Assembly: GCA_036924085.1 (NCBI GenBank)
Contig: JAVGWX010000002.1
Span: 52,079,105 to 52,143,104 of the forward strand
From: Ariolimax columbianus
Lineage: Eukaryota > Mollusca > Gastropoda > Stylommatophora > Arionidae
Direction: 5' to 3'
Length of the DNA: 64,000 nt
Shown here: positions 44,375 to 55,030 of the stretch, piece after piece
Layout of the letters: each line of letters starts with the position of its first letter
How positions within the stretch are numbered: position 1 is the first letter of the stretch
Notes under the pieces: model-generated
Told to the model about the DNA's origin: nothing
The model's input: only the letters and a program-made list of their open reading frames with translations
The model's database searches: none
Translations under genes and position numbers: made by a program

Positions 44375-44720
44375 ATGCTCAGGCTGGACATGTTGTTGTT
44401 ACCTTACTGAGCAAGCCTGTGTTTGGCAGCCCAATGCCATTCTTATATAGATACAGGTCTTCTTCAGTTGTTTCACTGCTCCGTACAGTGTGTTGGCAAT
44501 TTTCGACAGTGTTTGTAAGAATCTTTTCCTAATGTCCGCAAGCGCCTTGCATCAATGAGTAGGTGTCGAAGAGTTTCATCAGGATGAGAACAATGTCTGC
44601 ACAAGGGCAGGTGCTGGGAATTAATGCGGTTCAAATGGCTATTGACTCTGGTATGTCCTGTTGGGAACTGAAATATGAGACTTTGATTTCTTCTATGTAG
44701 TTTATTTATGCTATGGTGGG
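44375..44720 (-). mobile_element. LINE relic, C-terminal Cys/His tail
   Basis: The minus strand gives LPLCRHCSHPDETLRHLLID, a LYGAVEQLKKTCIYIRMALG-like stretch and a CQTQACS-like end. It is homologous to 14640-15000. Confidence 0.65.
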
Positions 44721-45089
44721 ATTTTTCATGGTATGACTGCTTCTCTCAGTCAACCCTGCTGTAATTGGATACCTAAAAAAGTCTGCAAACTTTCAGAGTC
44801 GATGCAGGAGCTGGGGAGTAAGTAAAGTAAAGATTCCGCCATGTCATGCGGCGCATAGGAAATATGGTGTTAGGTCCATATTATTTTGTGACCCATGGCA
44901 TGTAGTGGATGATGGGGTCAGCAACACGCTGGCGTCACTCAGATATTTCTGGTACCCAAAATCTGTGGCTGGGTCGACCACAGGAGCCGGTTTGCGATCA
45001 GAGTGGAGTAGTTACTCTGTTATTAGTCCTTCCAGCAATGAAAGGGACTGAGCACATATGGAAGTTCCCTTGTGCAATAAGTCCATTCT
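44721..45089. other. Intron 10 sequence, no firm feature
   Basis: Possibly part of the LINE that continues at 45090, but no motif is clear. Confidence 0.35.
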
Positions 45090-45560
45090 AGGAGCCATTT
45101 TCCATTTTTTCTCAATGGTTTTGGGACACTCTTTAGCACAGGTCTTTGCAGCAATGCTCTCTGATGATGCACCTCGCACGCATATCAGGTACAGGACGCA
45201 TGGTCAGCTATTCAGTCTGATACACCAGAAGTCTTACACCAAGGAGAAGGAAGTAATCACCTTGAATCTCCTGTTTTGTTTGCTAATGACTGCTCTGCTC
45301 AGAAGAAATAACACCATGAAGAAGTTTTCAGTGGTGTGCACTAATCTTGGTCTTACAAACGTCACTAGGGAAACTGAGGTACTATTCCAGCCTGCTTCTG
45401 GGAACCAAACATCACTGTACAAAACCAATCCCTCCAGGCAGTCGATAGCTTCACATACCAAGACAGTCTGTATCTATCTTCAGTCCACTTATCTTGTTAG
45501 ACGTTGTGGAGAGGTGCGATCTCCTTTGTTTCATATTTTTTGGCAGGTGAATATCCACTT
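45090..45560 (+). mobile_element. LINE relic, RT palm fragment
   Basis: Plus-strand scraps in LINE order: AAMLSDDAPRTHIRYRTHGQ, then LFSLIHQK, LLFANDC (degraded F-A-D-D motif C), TEVLFQPASGNQ and LQAVDSFTYQDS (thumb: FTYLGS type). Confidence 0.75.
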
Positions 45561-45599
45561 GTGGCTTGCCAGGTTAATCCCAGCATCTGTTTAGCCCCT

Positions 45600-46030
45600 G
45601 GAATATATGATCGCCTATTTTTGGGACTGGTGGTGGAAGCGTAAATTAGAGCAAGGTAGACCCGCAGCCTGTCAGGTGCTATCTATGCCGCTCTGCTGAT
45701 CACATAACCAAGACCTGATGTTATAGACACACAGTCCCCTTTTTGGGGCATATTCTCTGTGGGGCGAATATCTCTAGAAAAATGTTAGTAGACTTTTTTT
45801 TGGCCAGAGCACTGGCAGTTAGGCCTACCTTTTTCCATTTCCAACTGCTAAGGTATTTTTAACGTGCGCGCCACTGTACATGGGTGTCTGATCTCACTAC
45901 TCAGAGATCAGGGGAAATATTTACCGGTTGATCCACGTGAAAAAATCCCAGTCTCCACCGGGATTTGAACCCGCAACCTCCATCACCTCAGGCAACACCT
46001 TACCTTGAGACCACTGGGTCTCCCACCTAG
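45600..46030 (-). mobile_element. SINE5, tRNA-derived, reverse, well preserved
   Basis: The right end in reverse complement is a clear tRNA head: GACCCAGTGGTCTCAAGG (box A region) and GCGGGTTCAAATCCCGG (box B region). The body blocks TAGGCCTACC, CCAACTGCTAAGG, CACTACTCAGAGATCA and GATCCACGTGAAAAAATCCC are shared with 39443-39830. Confidence 0.9.
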
Positions 46031-46779
46031 ACAGTACAGTCACAAAAGAATCATGCACTCCCCTATTGCCAGCCACTTCAATGGTTCTGGGCACTGGGGT
46101 AAAGCAGAGGCTTAGTTTCTTGCTTCTCTGATGATCATCATCGATTCGCCCTTGAGAACAAACTGATCTCCCTTATGGGCTGCCTCCAGCTACATGGCAT
46201 TAATATCTTCCACAACTTTTCTTGAATCCTCATGTCCTTCTGACCTCCATTTATCAGCCTGCCCCTTTCATCTTTCCTCTCTACTTGAATCATCATTTGA
46301 TCTTTCTGTATCTGACCACCACTGGCTTACCCGGCCTTTTCCCACTTTTTACGCCCTTCTGGCCACCTCATCCCACCTTTGTCTGTCAATTTGGTTCCTG
46401 CCCCCATCTCGAAAGGAGTGACCTGGCCTTTTCCCAGTTAAATAAACCCTTTTTTCACCCCTAGTTATTGTTATCCCTCATGTATTAATCCCTTCTTCTT
46501 TTATTCGTTAATTAATTATTGTTGTTATTTGTTGTTCCTGATGAAGGCCTATTTGTTGTAATGTAGGTTCCGTTCGTGTTTTTGTCTCAGTGCGGTATCC
46601 GACGATACCCATTTATGATTTTTTTTCACTTTGTTTTTTACCTCACAAAAGAAGCAAAAATTTACTCTGAGGTCAACAACAGGATTGCAAAGGCAAGCTC
46701 TGTATTTGGGTGACTGCAAGCAAATGTCTGGAACTGACAAGACATTAGAGTCACCACCAAGGGGATGGATGCTAATAGT
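46031..46779. other. Intron 10 sequence, no feature recognised
   Basis: Pyrimidine-rich in 46200-46450 with overlapping short frames that show no motif. Confidence 0.4.
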
Positions 46780-47090
46780 GATGATACAATCCCTTTACCT
46801 GTGAGCTGGTAGCTCTTGACAGCCTAAAGCGTCCATGGCAAAAGCACAAGCCTTCCTCAGTTGTTGTGGTGATGTGTAGAGTGTGTTGTGTATAGTGAGG
46901 TGTGGTGGCAGCAGCCGGTTTAACAGATCTGCTAGCCTCGGACATTGAGTCAGGAGGTGCTCGACTTATTCCATGTGGTCGGGACAAAATCTGCAATTCG
47001 GTTCACAAAATAGGTCTTTTCTATTTAGATGTTTGTTGGGAGGGGCATGACCTGTTCTCAGCTTGAAGATCAAACTCTGGTCTCTTCATT
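46780..47090 (-). mobile_element. LINE relic, C-terminal Cys/His tail
   Basis: Across frames the minus strand reads FCPDHMEXVEHLLTQCPRL, LADLLNRLLPPHLTIHNTLY and TSPQQLRKACAFAMDALGCQ-like residues. It is the same kind of tail as 44375-44720 but a different element. Confidence 0.65.
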
Positions 47091-47304
47091 TCAATTTCTT
47101 GGCTGAGTCCTGGGGATCTGGTTTTGCTTGTTGTTTGAAATATTTTCAGACAAGCAGCCTAGTCCAGTAAGCCAAGTATTAGCTATAGTATTGCTAACAA
47201 GTCCACAAAGCAGCATAATCAAACCAATGCCAACAGAAAATAAACAGGAAATGTCAGAGAAATACAATTAAAACACCAACATTAACTGCTTGCTAGTGGG
47301 CTTT

Positions 47305-47323
47305 GGGGGGGGGGGGGGGGGGG
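47305..47323. repeat. Poly-G run of 19
   Basis: Uninterrupted G run, with possible quadruplex formation or sequencing uncertainty. Confidence 0.9.
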
Positions 47324-47474
47324 ATTTGATTCCAAATCATGAGGAAGGCCTGGTAGCAGATTGTATAGCAGGAATGCTGCGTCATAATCCTGCAGCAGCC
47401 AACACAACACCATGGACCATGAGAGGAACTTAGCCTCCCATCAGGCTTTGCAGCTAAATTGGAAATAATAAGTA

Positions 47475-48520
47475 AAGCATGTAGGTTATCATATAGTTTT
47501 CTGTCCTATAGTTATCATATAGTTTTCTGTCCTATAGTTATCATATAGTTTTCTGTTCTGTAGTTATCATATAGTTTTCTGTCCTATAGTTATCATATAG
47601 TTTAATTACTATAGTTATATAGTTTTCTGTCCTATAGTTATCATATAGTTTAATTACTATAGTTATATAGTTTTCTGTCCTATAGTTATCATATGGTTGT
47701 ATTACTATAGTTATAATATAGTTTTAACCTCTACACCTCACGGTAGAAGAAGAGTGACTAAGTAAGTAAGTAAGTAAGTATCATATAGTTTTCTGTCCTA
47801 TAGTTATCATATAGTTGTATTACTATAGTTATCATATAGTTTTCTGTCCTATAGTTACCATATGGTTTTCTGTCCTATAGTTATCATATGGTTTTCTGTC
47901 TTATAGTTATCATATAGTTTTCTGTCCTAAAGTTATCATATAGTTTTCTGTCTTGTAGTTGTCACATAGTTTTCTGTCCTGCAGTAATCTGTGCTATAGT
48001 TATGTGTCCTGTAGTTATTATATAGTTTTCTGTCCTATAGTTATTATATAGTTTTCTGTCCTATAGTTGTCATATAGTTTTCTGTCGTATAGTTATCATA
48101 TAGTTTTCTGTCCTATAGTGATATAGTTTTCTGTCCTATAGTTATATAGTTTTCTGTCTTATAGTTATAATATAGTTTTCTGTCCAATAGTTATCAAATA
48201 GTTTCCTGTTCTAAGGTTATCATATAGTTTTTTATCTTATTGTTATCATTTAGTTTCCTGAACTATGGTTATAATATAGTTTTCTATCCTATGGTTATCA
48301 TATTGTTTTCCACCTTATAGTTTCGAAAAGGATTTAAGTTTTATGGTTATCAAATAATTGTATGTCTTAGGGTTATCAAATAGTTTTATGTCTTATGATT
48401 ATACAATAGTTTTGTTGTCTTATGATTATCAAGTAGTTTTGTGTCATATGGTTGCCAAAATGTAATGGCTAGCAAATGGTTTTCTGTTTTATGGTTATCA
48501 TATTGTTTTATCAAATGTTT
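47475..48520. repeat. Minisatellite, 26-bp unit, ~1 kb, up to the exon 11 acceptor
   Basis: The unit TATAGTTATCATATAGTTTT then CTGTCC recurs roughly 35-40 times, decaying to the right. A TAAG microsatellite (about 47760-47780) interrupts it. Each unit holds TTTTCTGTCCTATAG, a pyrimidine tract plus AG. The true exon 11 acceptor, TTTTCTGTTCTTAACAG, sits where the next unit would fall. Confidence 0.93.
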
Positions 48521-48535
48521 TTCTGTTCTTAACAG

Positions 48536-49241
48536 CCCCGAATCCACAAGCCCTCTGCAGAGACGTTTAACACGTAAACCAGCTCCACCACCACCACCTG
48601 ATAGACCCTACATCGTCAATGTCACAGCAACTACAGCAGTTGGCTTCAAGCCAGGAAATAGCATTGCCAGTGTAGTAAGTAGTGGCAGTAATGGGGATGG
48701 TGCTAAGAGCGCCAATGGTAACCCATTTCAGACCTGGCCTAGAGCTGCACCACTTGCCTCCCCTGAGTCTCCAACAGATCAGCAAAAGGCTGCAGGTGTT
48801 CATGAGAAAGATAAGCAGAAGTTGCCAAGTATTCAGTCAGAAAGACCCTCCATTCAACTTCATCACCGACCAGAACAAGCACCGCCAGAACGACCTCGGG
48901 TCCCGCCTTCATTAAATCCACCAGTAGCAGCACGGGGTCACCAAAGGTCGATCTCAGCCGGTGCTGTGCTTAGCCAGAAAATCGGATTGTTTGATAACAG
49001 CGTCGTCGCTGTTGGGGTCCCTAACGCAGGTAGTTTATCTTCTTACAGTATTGCTGAGGTCAGCCAGGATGATAGCGAAGGTGTTGGGTCTGATTTTGTG
49101 AGCTCAACTGCAAGTATTCAGAATGTGGTCCCCTCAGGCGCATCTCATACACTGGGACGGCAAGCTAGCGTTCGTCCACGGCCAACCCCACCACCCCCTC
49201 CTCCTCCTACTTCAAAGGAATCAGAAGATACCAAATTGTGA
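48536..49241 (+). CDS. ARHGAP17-like: RhoGAP (RICH/nadrin family) exon 11: proline-rich C-terminus and stop
   Basis: The terminal coding exon is 706 bp, acceptor TTTTTCTGTTCTTAACAG. Its first base completes Ser from exon 10, and the stop TGA is at 49239-49241. It encodes about 234 residues: RRLTRKPAPPPPPDRP near the start, RPSIQLHHRPEQAPPERPRV in the middle, and RPRPTPPPPPPPTSKE at the end, finishing EDTKL. The poly-Pro runs with flanking Arg/Lys are SH3-ligand-like. D-T-K-L fits the class I PDZ ligand consensus (S/T-x-hydrophobic at the end). Vertebrate RICH2 also ends in a PDZ ligand. The match in position supports this as the real C-terminus. The start comes from splicing; the upstream in-frame ATG at 48441 is intronic. 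Confidence 0.92.
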
Positions 49242-50030
49242 TAAAGTTAATGTGCGGTACCCTTCAAAATGTATTTCAAATAATTGTATTTGTAAATAAC
49301 GCTGTTAAATTGCTTCCATTGTCTACCCTTCCAAATATGAACGTAACAGATTTCCTATAATTCTCTAACAACTGGGTGCTGCATTTGTCGTAGCCTTGTC
49401 ATCTTCTGTGCTGTTAATGATATCACTTACAATGTACTTCCAATTTCCAATTTTTTTGTATTTTGTAACTTTTATTTCTTTATTTAAATTGTCATACTGG
49501 TGTCATAATTATTGACATAATTCAGTTGTGTGGGGACAGGTATCATGAAACATCACGTGAATCCACACTTAAATGGTTTACATGGATCCAAGTTTTCCAA
49601 ATATTGCTTTCATGGGGGCCCACAAATCTGAATTCTGCAGCAAATGAGCATTCTACAATCGCATGCAAATTATTTTACAAGTCATATAAACAGCACAATA
49701 TTATTGCATTTAATTTTCTCATAATTTCAATTTCGTTTTCATAATCTATAGAATACTAATCCTTTATATATTAGGACCAGTGTATCTGTTTTTTAAATTT
49801 GAGAATACTTGCATGATGTTCATATATTTTTATAATTTGTATTTTGTATTTGTTTCATCTCTCTCTTCCTTTATTTTATGTAGATATAAAAATAACACTT
49901 ATTTGGTGTGTTCAGTTGGCAAATTCTTTAAATCCTCTTTTTCCTTTCGTCACTTTGGAGGGCGAGGTTTCCATTTCAGAGTGTCTATTGCTTCACTGTT
50001 TTTCTGATATTTTATGTATATGTTTAAACT
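49242..50030 (+). other. Probable 3' UTR of the RhoGAP gene
   Basis: AT-rich, repeat-free sequence follows the stop. I found no canonical AATAAA; TATAAA occurs at about 49685. The transcript end cannot be fixed from sequence alone. Confidence 0.5.
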
Positions 50031-50035
50031 TTACT

Positions 50036-50400
50036 TGATCGCTCCTCTTCTTTCTTGGGGTGTTGAGGTCTTCTTTTCCTTTTCATGTGGCTCCTTAGTG
50101 GTCCCTTACAACATGTGTTTAAGTTTAGACTTGGCTTGATCACTAGTGAGGTGTCGAGGTCTTCTTCATGTGTAAATGCTGCCACAATGTCTTGAAACAA
50201 AGTTTGATGTCCAATCTCCTTGTTTCGGATATTATTCCGTATTGAAATTCTTAGCATATGCCGTTCCATTGCTCTTGGAGTGACTCTGAGCTTCTCAGCA
50301 TCTGTTTTGCGCAAGTTTCACACTTCGCATCCGTAAATCATTGCTGGAAGGACCATGGAATTGAAAGTGTGTGTTCTTGCTGTTGTGTCTTTCTAATAGA
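50036..50400 (-). mobile_element. LINE relic, RT C-terminal tail
   Basis: The minus frame 50024-50314 contains AMERHMLRISIRNNIRNKEI, then DIVAAFTHEE and RPQHPKKEE. It matches the ERRMLxISLRDxIRN type of LINE tail. Confidence 0.7.
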
Positions 50401-50439
50401 TGAAGGACACAATGGCAATGATAGTTCATGAAATATAAA

Positions 50440-51080
50440 CACAAAATTCTTGTAATATCAGTATTTACTTTTGGCAACATCAGTTTTTGATCTTGGAATG
50501 TCAGGGTTTAGTTCTTGCAATTTAATTATTTAATTCTAGGAATATCAGATTTTAGTTCTTAGATATCAGTATTTCTTTTTTTGAATTTCAGAATCCCGAA
50601 ATCTATGGCTATTTATGGCTTATATATATGTTGTAGTGCTTGCATTGTCGCAGACATTCTGTGAGACTAGAGTATTTGTGAATCATGTCTCTCTGCCTAA
50701 TTGAATCTGTTCATGGAATATCAGTGATACGGTTTTGGAAAATCAGTATTTAATTTTAGGAATATAAGTTTTTAGTTCTTAGATATCAGAACTTGCATTT
50801 CTTTCATGTTTTTGTTTAATGCATGCCTACAATGAGTAAGTTTACTCTTTTGTGCGCCCTGAAAAGGACTTTAAGTGGCTGGTTGTAGTAGCTTTCCTCA
50901 CATCTTGAGCGTGCTGATGAAAGTGGAGTATTTCTTTCTTAGAATATCAGTATCCCACAATCCCTTGTCCTTCATGATTTATGAATATTTATGTTATTGT
51001 GCTTGTATTGTTACAGACATTCTGCGAGACTGAGGTATTTGTCAGTCATAGCTTTTGGCCTAATTGAATTAGTCAGTGTT
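50440..51080. repeat. Local segmental duplication of ~135 bp with AATATCAG-rich flanks
   Basis: ACAGACATTCTGYGAGACT followed by GTATTTGT and CCTAATTGAAT occurs at about 50585-50720 and 50945-51075. Flanking text repeats TTAGTTCTTAGATATCAG several times. A SINE2 fragment sits between the copies. Confidence 0.75.
50808..50935 (-). mobile_element. SINE2 fragment, reverse
   Basis: GTTTTTGTTTAATGCATGCC, TTTTGTGCGCCCTGAAAAGG, GTTGTAGTAGCTTTCCTCAC and GCTGATGAAAGTGGA follow the SINE2 order. Short flanks TTTCTTTC on both sides. Confidence 0.8.
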
Positions 51081-51169
51081 TTAAATTTGATATGTTAGTT
51101 GCCAGATGTGTCATTACTTTCAACCAATGATTTGCTTGCTTATTTGACTCAGTCAATCCGACTCCCCTG

Positions 51170-51460
51170 GAACTTAAACATAACTTAATGTCTTTATACT
51201 GGTTTAGAAGAAGTCTGTATACAACCAGTTTCATTTACATTCCTTGTTCTAAAAGCTGTGCACGTCCAATCTATTCTTAAATGCATTAATTGGATTTGCC
51301 TCCACTACTTCCTGTGGTTTTGGATTCCAAACATTCACCACTCTCTGATGCATCTAATCTATTCTTAAATGCATTCATTATCCTTGACTCCACCACTTCC
51401 TGTGGCAATGCATTCCAAGCATTTACCAGTCTCTGACTAAACAAAATTTCCTAATATAGA
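51170..51460 (-). mobile_element. CR1-like LINE 3' end, reverse
   Basis: AACTTAATGTCTTTATACTG then GTTTAGAAGAAGTCTGTATA is the reversed terminus. Upstream (to the right) come TTCTTAAATGCATTAATTG and CCACTTCCTGTGGCAATGC. A segment with the ATTCTTAAATGCATT block is duplicated. Confidence 0.85.
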
Positions 51461-51499
51461 ACATAGGACTGCAATTATTTCTCTTCATATTTCCCCCAT

Positions 51500-51746
51500 G
51501 GGGATGGGGAGGGCTAGTGGTAAAGTGACACGGCTCACAAACCGAAGGTGCTGGGTTCGATACCCATCACAGCACCGGCCGTTACATGGGAGAGTAAACC
51601 CTTAGAAAATGCAGGAGGAAGCAGACCCTTACATAAAATGCATGCTGAAGTCGGATGCACTGGGCTGACAGGCGCAAAATAAAAACCACAGCGCAATGCA
51701 CATCGCCTTGGGAAATAGAGAAATAAGGCGAACGCAAAAAAAATAC
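51500..51746 (+). mobile_element. SINE4, tRNA-derived, full-length
   Basis: Head GGGCTAGTGGTAAAGTGACA (box A) at about 51511-51530 and GGGTTCGATACCC (box B) at about 51553-51565. Core ATGCTGAAGTCGGATGCACT, then GGGCTGACAGGCGCAAAATA. It ends AATAGAGAAATAAGGCGAAC with an A-rich tail. This is the best copy of the family here. Confidence 0.92.
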
Positions 51747-52529
51747 ATTTCTCAATGAGACTTCACTTCCTGGTTCTCATTTTTCACTTTTCTTCACTAG
51801 GAATTCTCACACTATCTCCTGTGGGTTCTAATCAAGCACAAATGGTTATATTGTCAGGCTTGTTTCCAAATGTGTATCTTATCCATCTCCCAATTTCCAG
51901 TTGTATTTGTTGCTGTCTTGTTTTTTTTAACCACTGATCTGTGTTTGGCAGACTGTTCAGCCCTTTTCTGGGCCAAGTGTTTTTTTTTCAGCACTCCTCA
52001 ACAGTTCTGGTTTTGATCACTTTCATTGTTTTACAGCTTATAACCCTCGATATAACCAAAATGTTTCTGCCTGTAGTTGAAAGTGGGGTACACTGTCAAG
52101 AGAAGGCTAATCTTGATTCAAATATTGGAATTATCTGCAGATGGATTCTAAGTTTTATTTGTAGGTTACATATTTTGTTTTAAACTTGTTGATGGACAAC
52201 ACTCATCAGAGCTTCCAAATATTCTGCTAGATCCTTTGTCCTGATGATCTCAGTATTCTATCACACTATTAGCAAGGTTTATCACTAGGGTGGCCAGGCA
52301 GATAGGATTCTGATCATTAAGTCAGAATAGCACTGGTTGAAACCACTGTAAATAAGGACTTTGATTTTTCTTCAATCGGAGGTGACATTTTTTTAAAACT
52401 TAGCTCCTGCACACTGTTCCGTGTTTGCAATGATCAACAAGTGACCTTAAATGCTTTGCCCTATAATTTTGATCTGGTGGGCCCCAGCAAAAGGAACAGT
52501 ATTATAATGTTGGCTTTATTCTATCAGAA
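51747..52529. other. Intergenic sequence, no feature recognised
   Basis: Short frames only, with no repeat match in the window. Confidence 0.4.
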
Positions 52530-52920
52530 AGCAAATTCTCAATAAGAGTCAAGGACCTGTAATTTTATTTTTAATCACTGTTGTTTCATCAAGAAGTAAA
52601 CCCTTAAGAAGAGTCAGGAACTTGTGTTTTATTTTATCAGGAAGCAAACACTAAGAATAGACAGGAACTTGTGTTTTATTTTATCAGGAAGCAAACACTA
52701 AGAATAGACAGGAACTTGTGTTTTATTTTATCAGGAAGTAAACCTTTAAGAAGAGTCAGGAACTTGTGTTCTATTTTATCAGGAAGCAAACCCTTAAGAA
52801 GAGTCAAGAACATTGTATTTTATTTTATCAGGAAGCAAACCTTTAAGAAGAATCAGAAACTTGTGTTTAATTTTATCAGGAAGCAAACCCACAACAATGA
52901 CCAGGGACTCGTGTATGTAA
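52530..52920. repeat. Minisatellite, ~48-49 bp unit, ~7 copies
   Basis: Units of TATTTTATCAGGAAGCAAAC then CCTTAAGAAGAGTCAGGAAC and TTGTGTT. Confidence 0.93.
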
Positions 52921-52944
52921 ATATTGTGTAAAAAAATCAAAGGT

Positions 52945-53330
52945 ACTGATAGTCCCATAGCAAACACTACCACTGAGAATAAGGTGTTTTAGGAAGTTAA
53001 TTGTACAAAATCTTAGCGTTTCTGATAGTCCCATAGCAAACACTACCACTGAGAATAAGGTGTTTTAGGAAGTTAATTGTACAAAATCTTAGCGTTTCTG
53101 ATAGTCCCATAGCAAACACTACCACTGAGAATAAGGTGTTTTAGGAAGTTAATTGTACAAAATCTTAGCGTTTCTGATAGTCCCATAGCAAACACTACCA
53201 CTGAGAATAAGATATTTTAGGAAGTTAATTGTACAAAATCCTAGCATTTCTGATAGTCCCATAGCAAACACTACCACTGAGAATAAGGTATTTTAGGAAG
53301 TTAATTGTACAAAATCTTAGCTTTTCTGAT
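52945..53330. repeat. Minisatellite, 76-bp unit, 5 copies, SINE3-derived
   Basis: The unit begins CTGATAGTCCCATAGCAAAC and includes ACTACCACTGAGAATAAGG, GTTTTAGGAAG and GTACAAAATCTTAG. It parallels the SINE3 text AGTCTCATAGCAGACACTAC, TGTTGGAGA and GCACAAGACTTTAG. Confidence 0.92.
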
Positions 53331-53429
53331 AGTATCAAGTAGCTATTGCAATGGTTTGACCTTGAATAATTTTATCATAAAACTATCACCAGCCAGAAAT
53401 TCTGCCATCGCTATCATAGTTCATGTCAA

Positions 53430-53775
53430 CATAGTTGCCCAGATAATGTAAAGTTGCCCAGATAATGTAAAGTTGCCCAGATAAAGTAAAGTTGCCCAGA
53501 TTAATGTGAAGTTGCCCAGATAATGTAAAGTTGCCCAGATAAAGTAAAGTTGCCCAGATTAATGTAAAGTTGCCCAGATAATGTAAAGTTGCCCAGATAA
53601 TGTAAAGTTGCCCAAATTAATGTAACGTTGGCCAGATAATCTAAGTTGCCCAGATAATGTAAAGTTGCCCAGATAAAGTAAAGTTGCCCAGATAAAGTAA
53701 AGTTGCCCAGATTAATGTAACGTTGGCCAGATAATCTAAAGTTGCCCAGATAATGTAACATTGTCTAGATAATGG
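53430..53775. repeat. Minisatellite, 18-19 bp unit, ~18 copies
   Basis: Units of GTTGCCCAGATAATGTAAA with AAAGTAAA and TTAATGTAA variants. Higher-order pattern blocks are repeated. Confidence 0.95.
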
Positions 53776-54639
53776 GAAGTTCCCAATGCTCATAATTGTT
53801 TTATGTTTTCCATGTTTTTTTTTCCATCTTAGATAAGAAAATCTAGTAAGTACCTTTTGATTTTTGTTTCCATTTGCTGTCCGCTTCCAATTCTGACATA
53901 ATATCACCAAGCAATCTCTTCACTGACCTATTAGATGTCTCATCTTGTATGGTTTTACTCCTACAAAAGCACATTTGATGCACTTTTCATATTCTAAAGT
54001 TGTATTTGTGAGCCTCTCACTTTTGGTCAATGTGTGTCATTACAGACTACATGCATTTTATGATATTGTTTTTTTTTAAAGCTTCAGTAAACTAATATTG
54101 AGCTTTTGAATGCTCTCACTTTGAAAGGAAATTGTAAAAATTTCTGAGTTCGACATATATTGACTGAAGCCATAGTCTCTTGAAAAACCTCGTATTAGAG
54201 GTTTCTGAACAGGAAATATCTTATTGTTGAAGAAATTAGTAGCATCATACCTGTCAACTTATAATATTTGGCCATATTTTCTTGGGAATTTTGGGTCATA
54301 TTTGCGAGGGTAAGGTCTTTGAGTGATCTCGTAAGGTTCATGTTTGGGGGGGGGGGGTGCTCGGGGCTTTTTTGTCAGTATTTTTATCTCCTTAAAGGCA
54401 TCTCCCTCCCTGCTTTGTTGTTGTTGTTTTTCCATGTTTTTTACGGGTGTCCATTATGTACCTTGCCTTGTCATTTATTATTTCTCATCTGACTTTTCTT
54501 GCACAGTTTCTATAAATTGTGTTCGTTTTCTCATGTCCCTTTTGCTTTAGTTTTCTCCTATTATCTATAACTTGAAAATGTAGCTCTGTTTCTTGTTTGT
54601 CACCCTGGGAATCATGTTTTGCGCAACCAAGATTAAAAT
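53776..54639. other. Intergenic, no feature except a poly-G run
   Basis: The G run is at about 54346-54356. No similarity was recognised. Confidence 0.4.
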
Positions 54640-54930
54640 GTCTCTTGTATGGGCAGTTAACTCGCCCGATGTCATCTTCTTTTGAACTGCCATCAACACC
54701 TCATAGCTTATTTTTTTCCTTTGATGTTATATTTAGTTGAAATCACTTTTAAATTGAAACGTATTGGGCACTCTCTCTGCTTGTCCTTTTCAGTCTTATC
54801 TTGAAAACTACAGCCAGTAGTTCATGATCCGTGTAGAAGCCCGCTACTGGAAGTGTTTTTGTCGACAGCACACTCGTCCTCCATCTTTGTTGTAATAGAA
54901 TGTAATCTATCTGGTTCCTATCATCAGCAT
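54640..54930 (-). mobile_element. LINE relic, endonuclease C-terminal fragment
   Basis: The minus strand reads NQIDYILLQQRWRTSVLSTK then TLPVAGFYTDHELLAVVFKI. This is the conserved end of AP-type LINE endonucleases (QIDYI...R...SDHxLL), with the catalytic D-H pair present in TDHELL. Confidence 0.8.
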
Positions 54931-55030
54931 CAGAGTGGATACTCTACTGTGTTGTATCTCAGTCTGTTTTTGGCCTACACTAAATCTGAAGATTGTTACT
55001 GTATTGTATCTGTCTGTTGTGGCCTACACT
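54931..55030. repeat. Minisatellite, ~50 bp unit, left part
   Basis: GTATCTCAGTCTGTTTTTGG then CCTACACTAAATCTGAAGAT, about two copies before the LINE insertion. Confidence 0.85.

Noticed and set aside
45058..45594. 178-codon frame as a possible host gene
   Set aside because: The residues follow LINE reverse transcriptase order with frameshifts; it is a relic that happens to be open.
48441..48535. ATG at 48441 as start of a proline-rich protein
   Set aside because: The text before 48536 is minisatellite and acceptor; the codon phase joins exon 10 perfectly.
51507..51570. Possible tRNA gene (box A and box B)
   Set aside because: The sequence continues into the SINE4 body and tail and lacks a foldable acceptor stem, so it is a tRNA-derived SINE head. 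The same applies to the head at 45957-46025.
53501..53910. Minus-strand frames with repeated YLGN
   Set aside because: They are translations of the 19-bp minisatellite.
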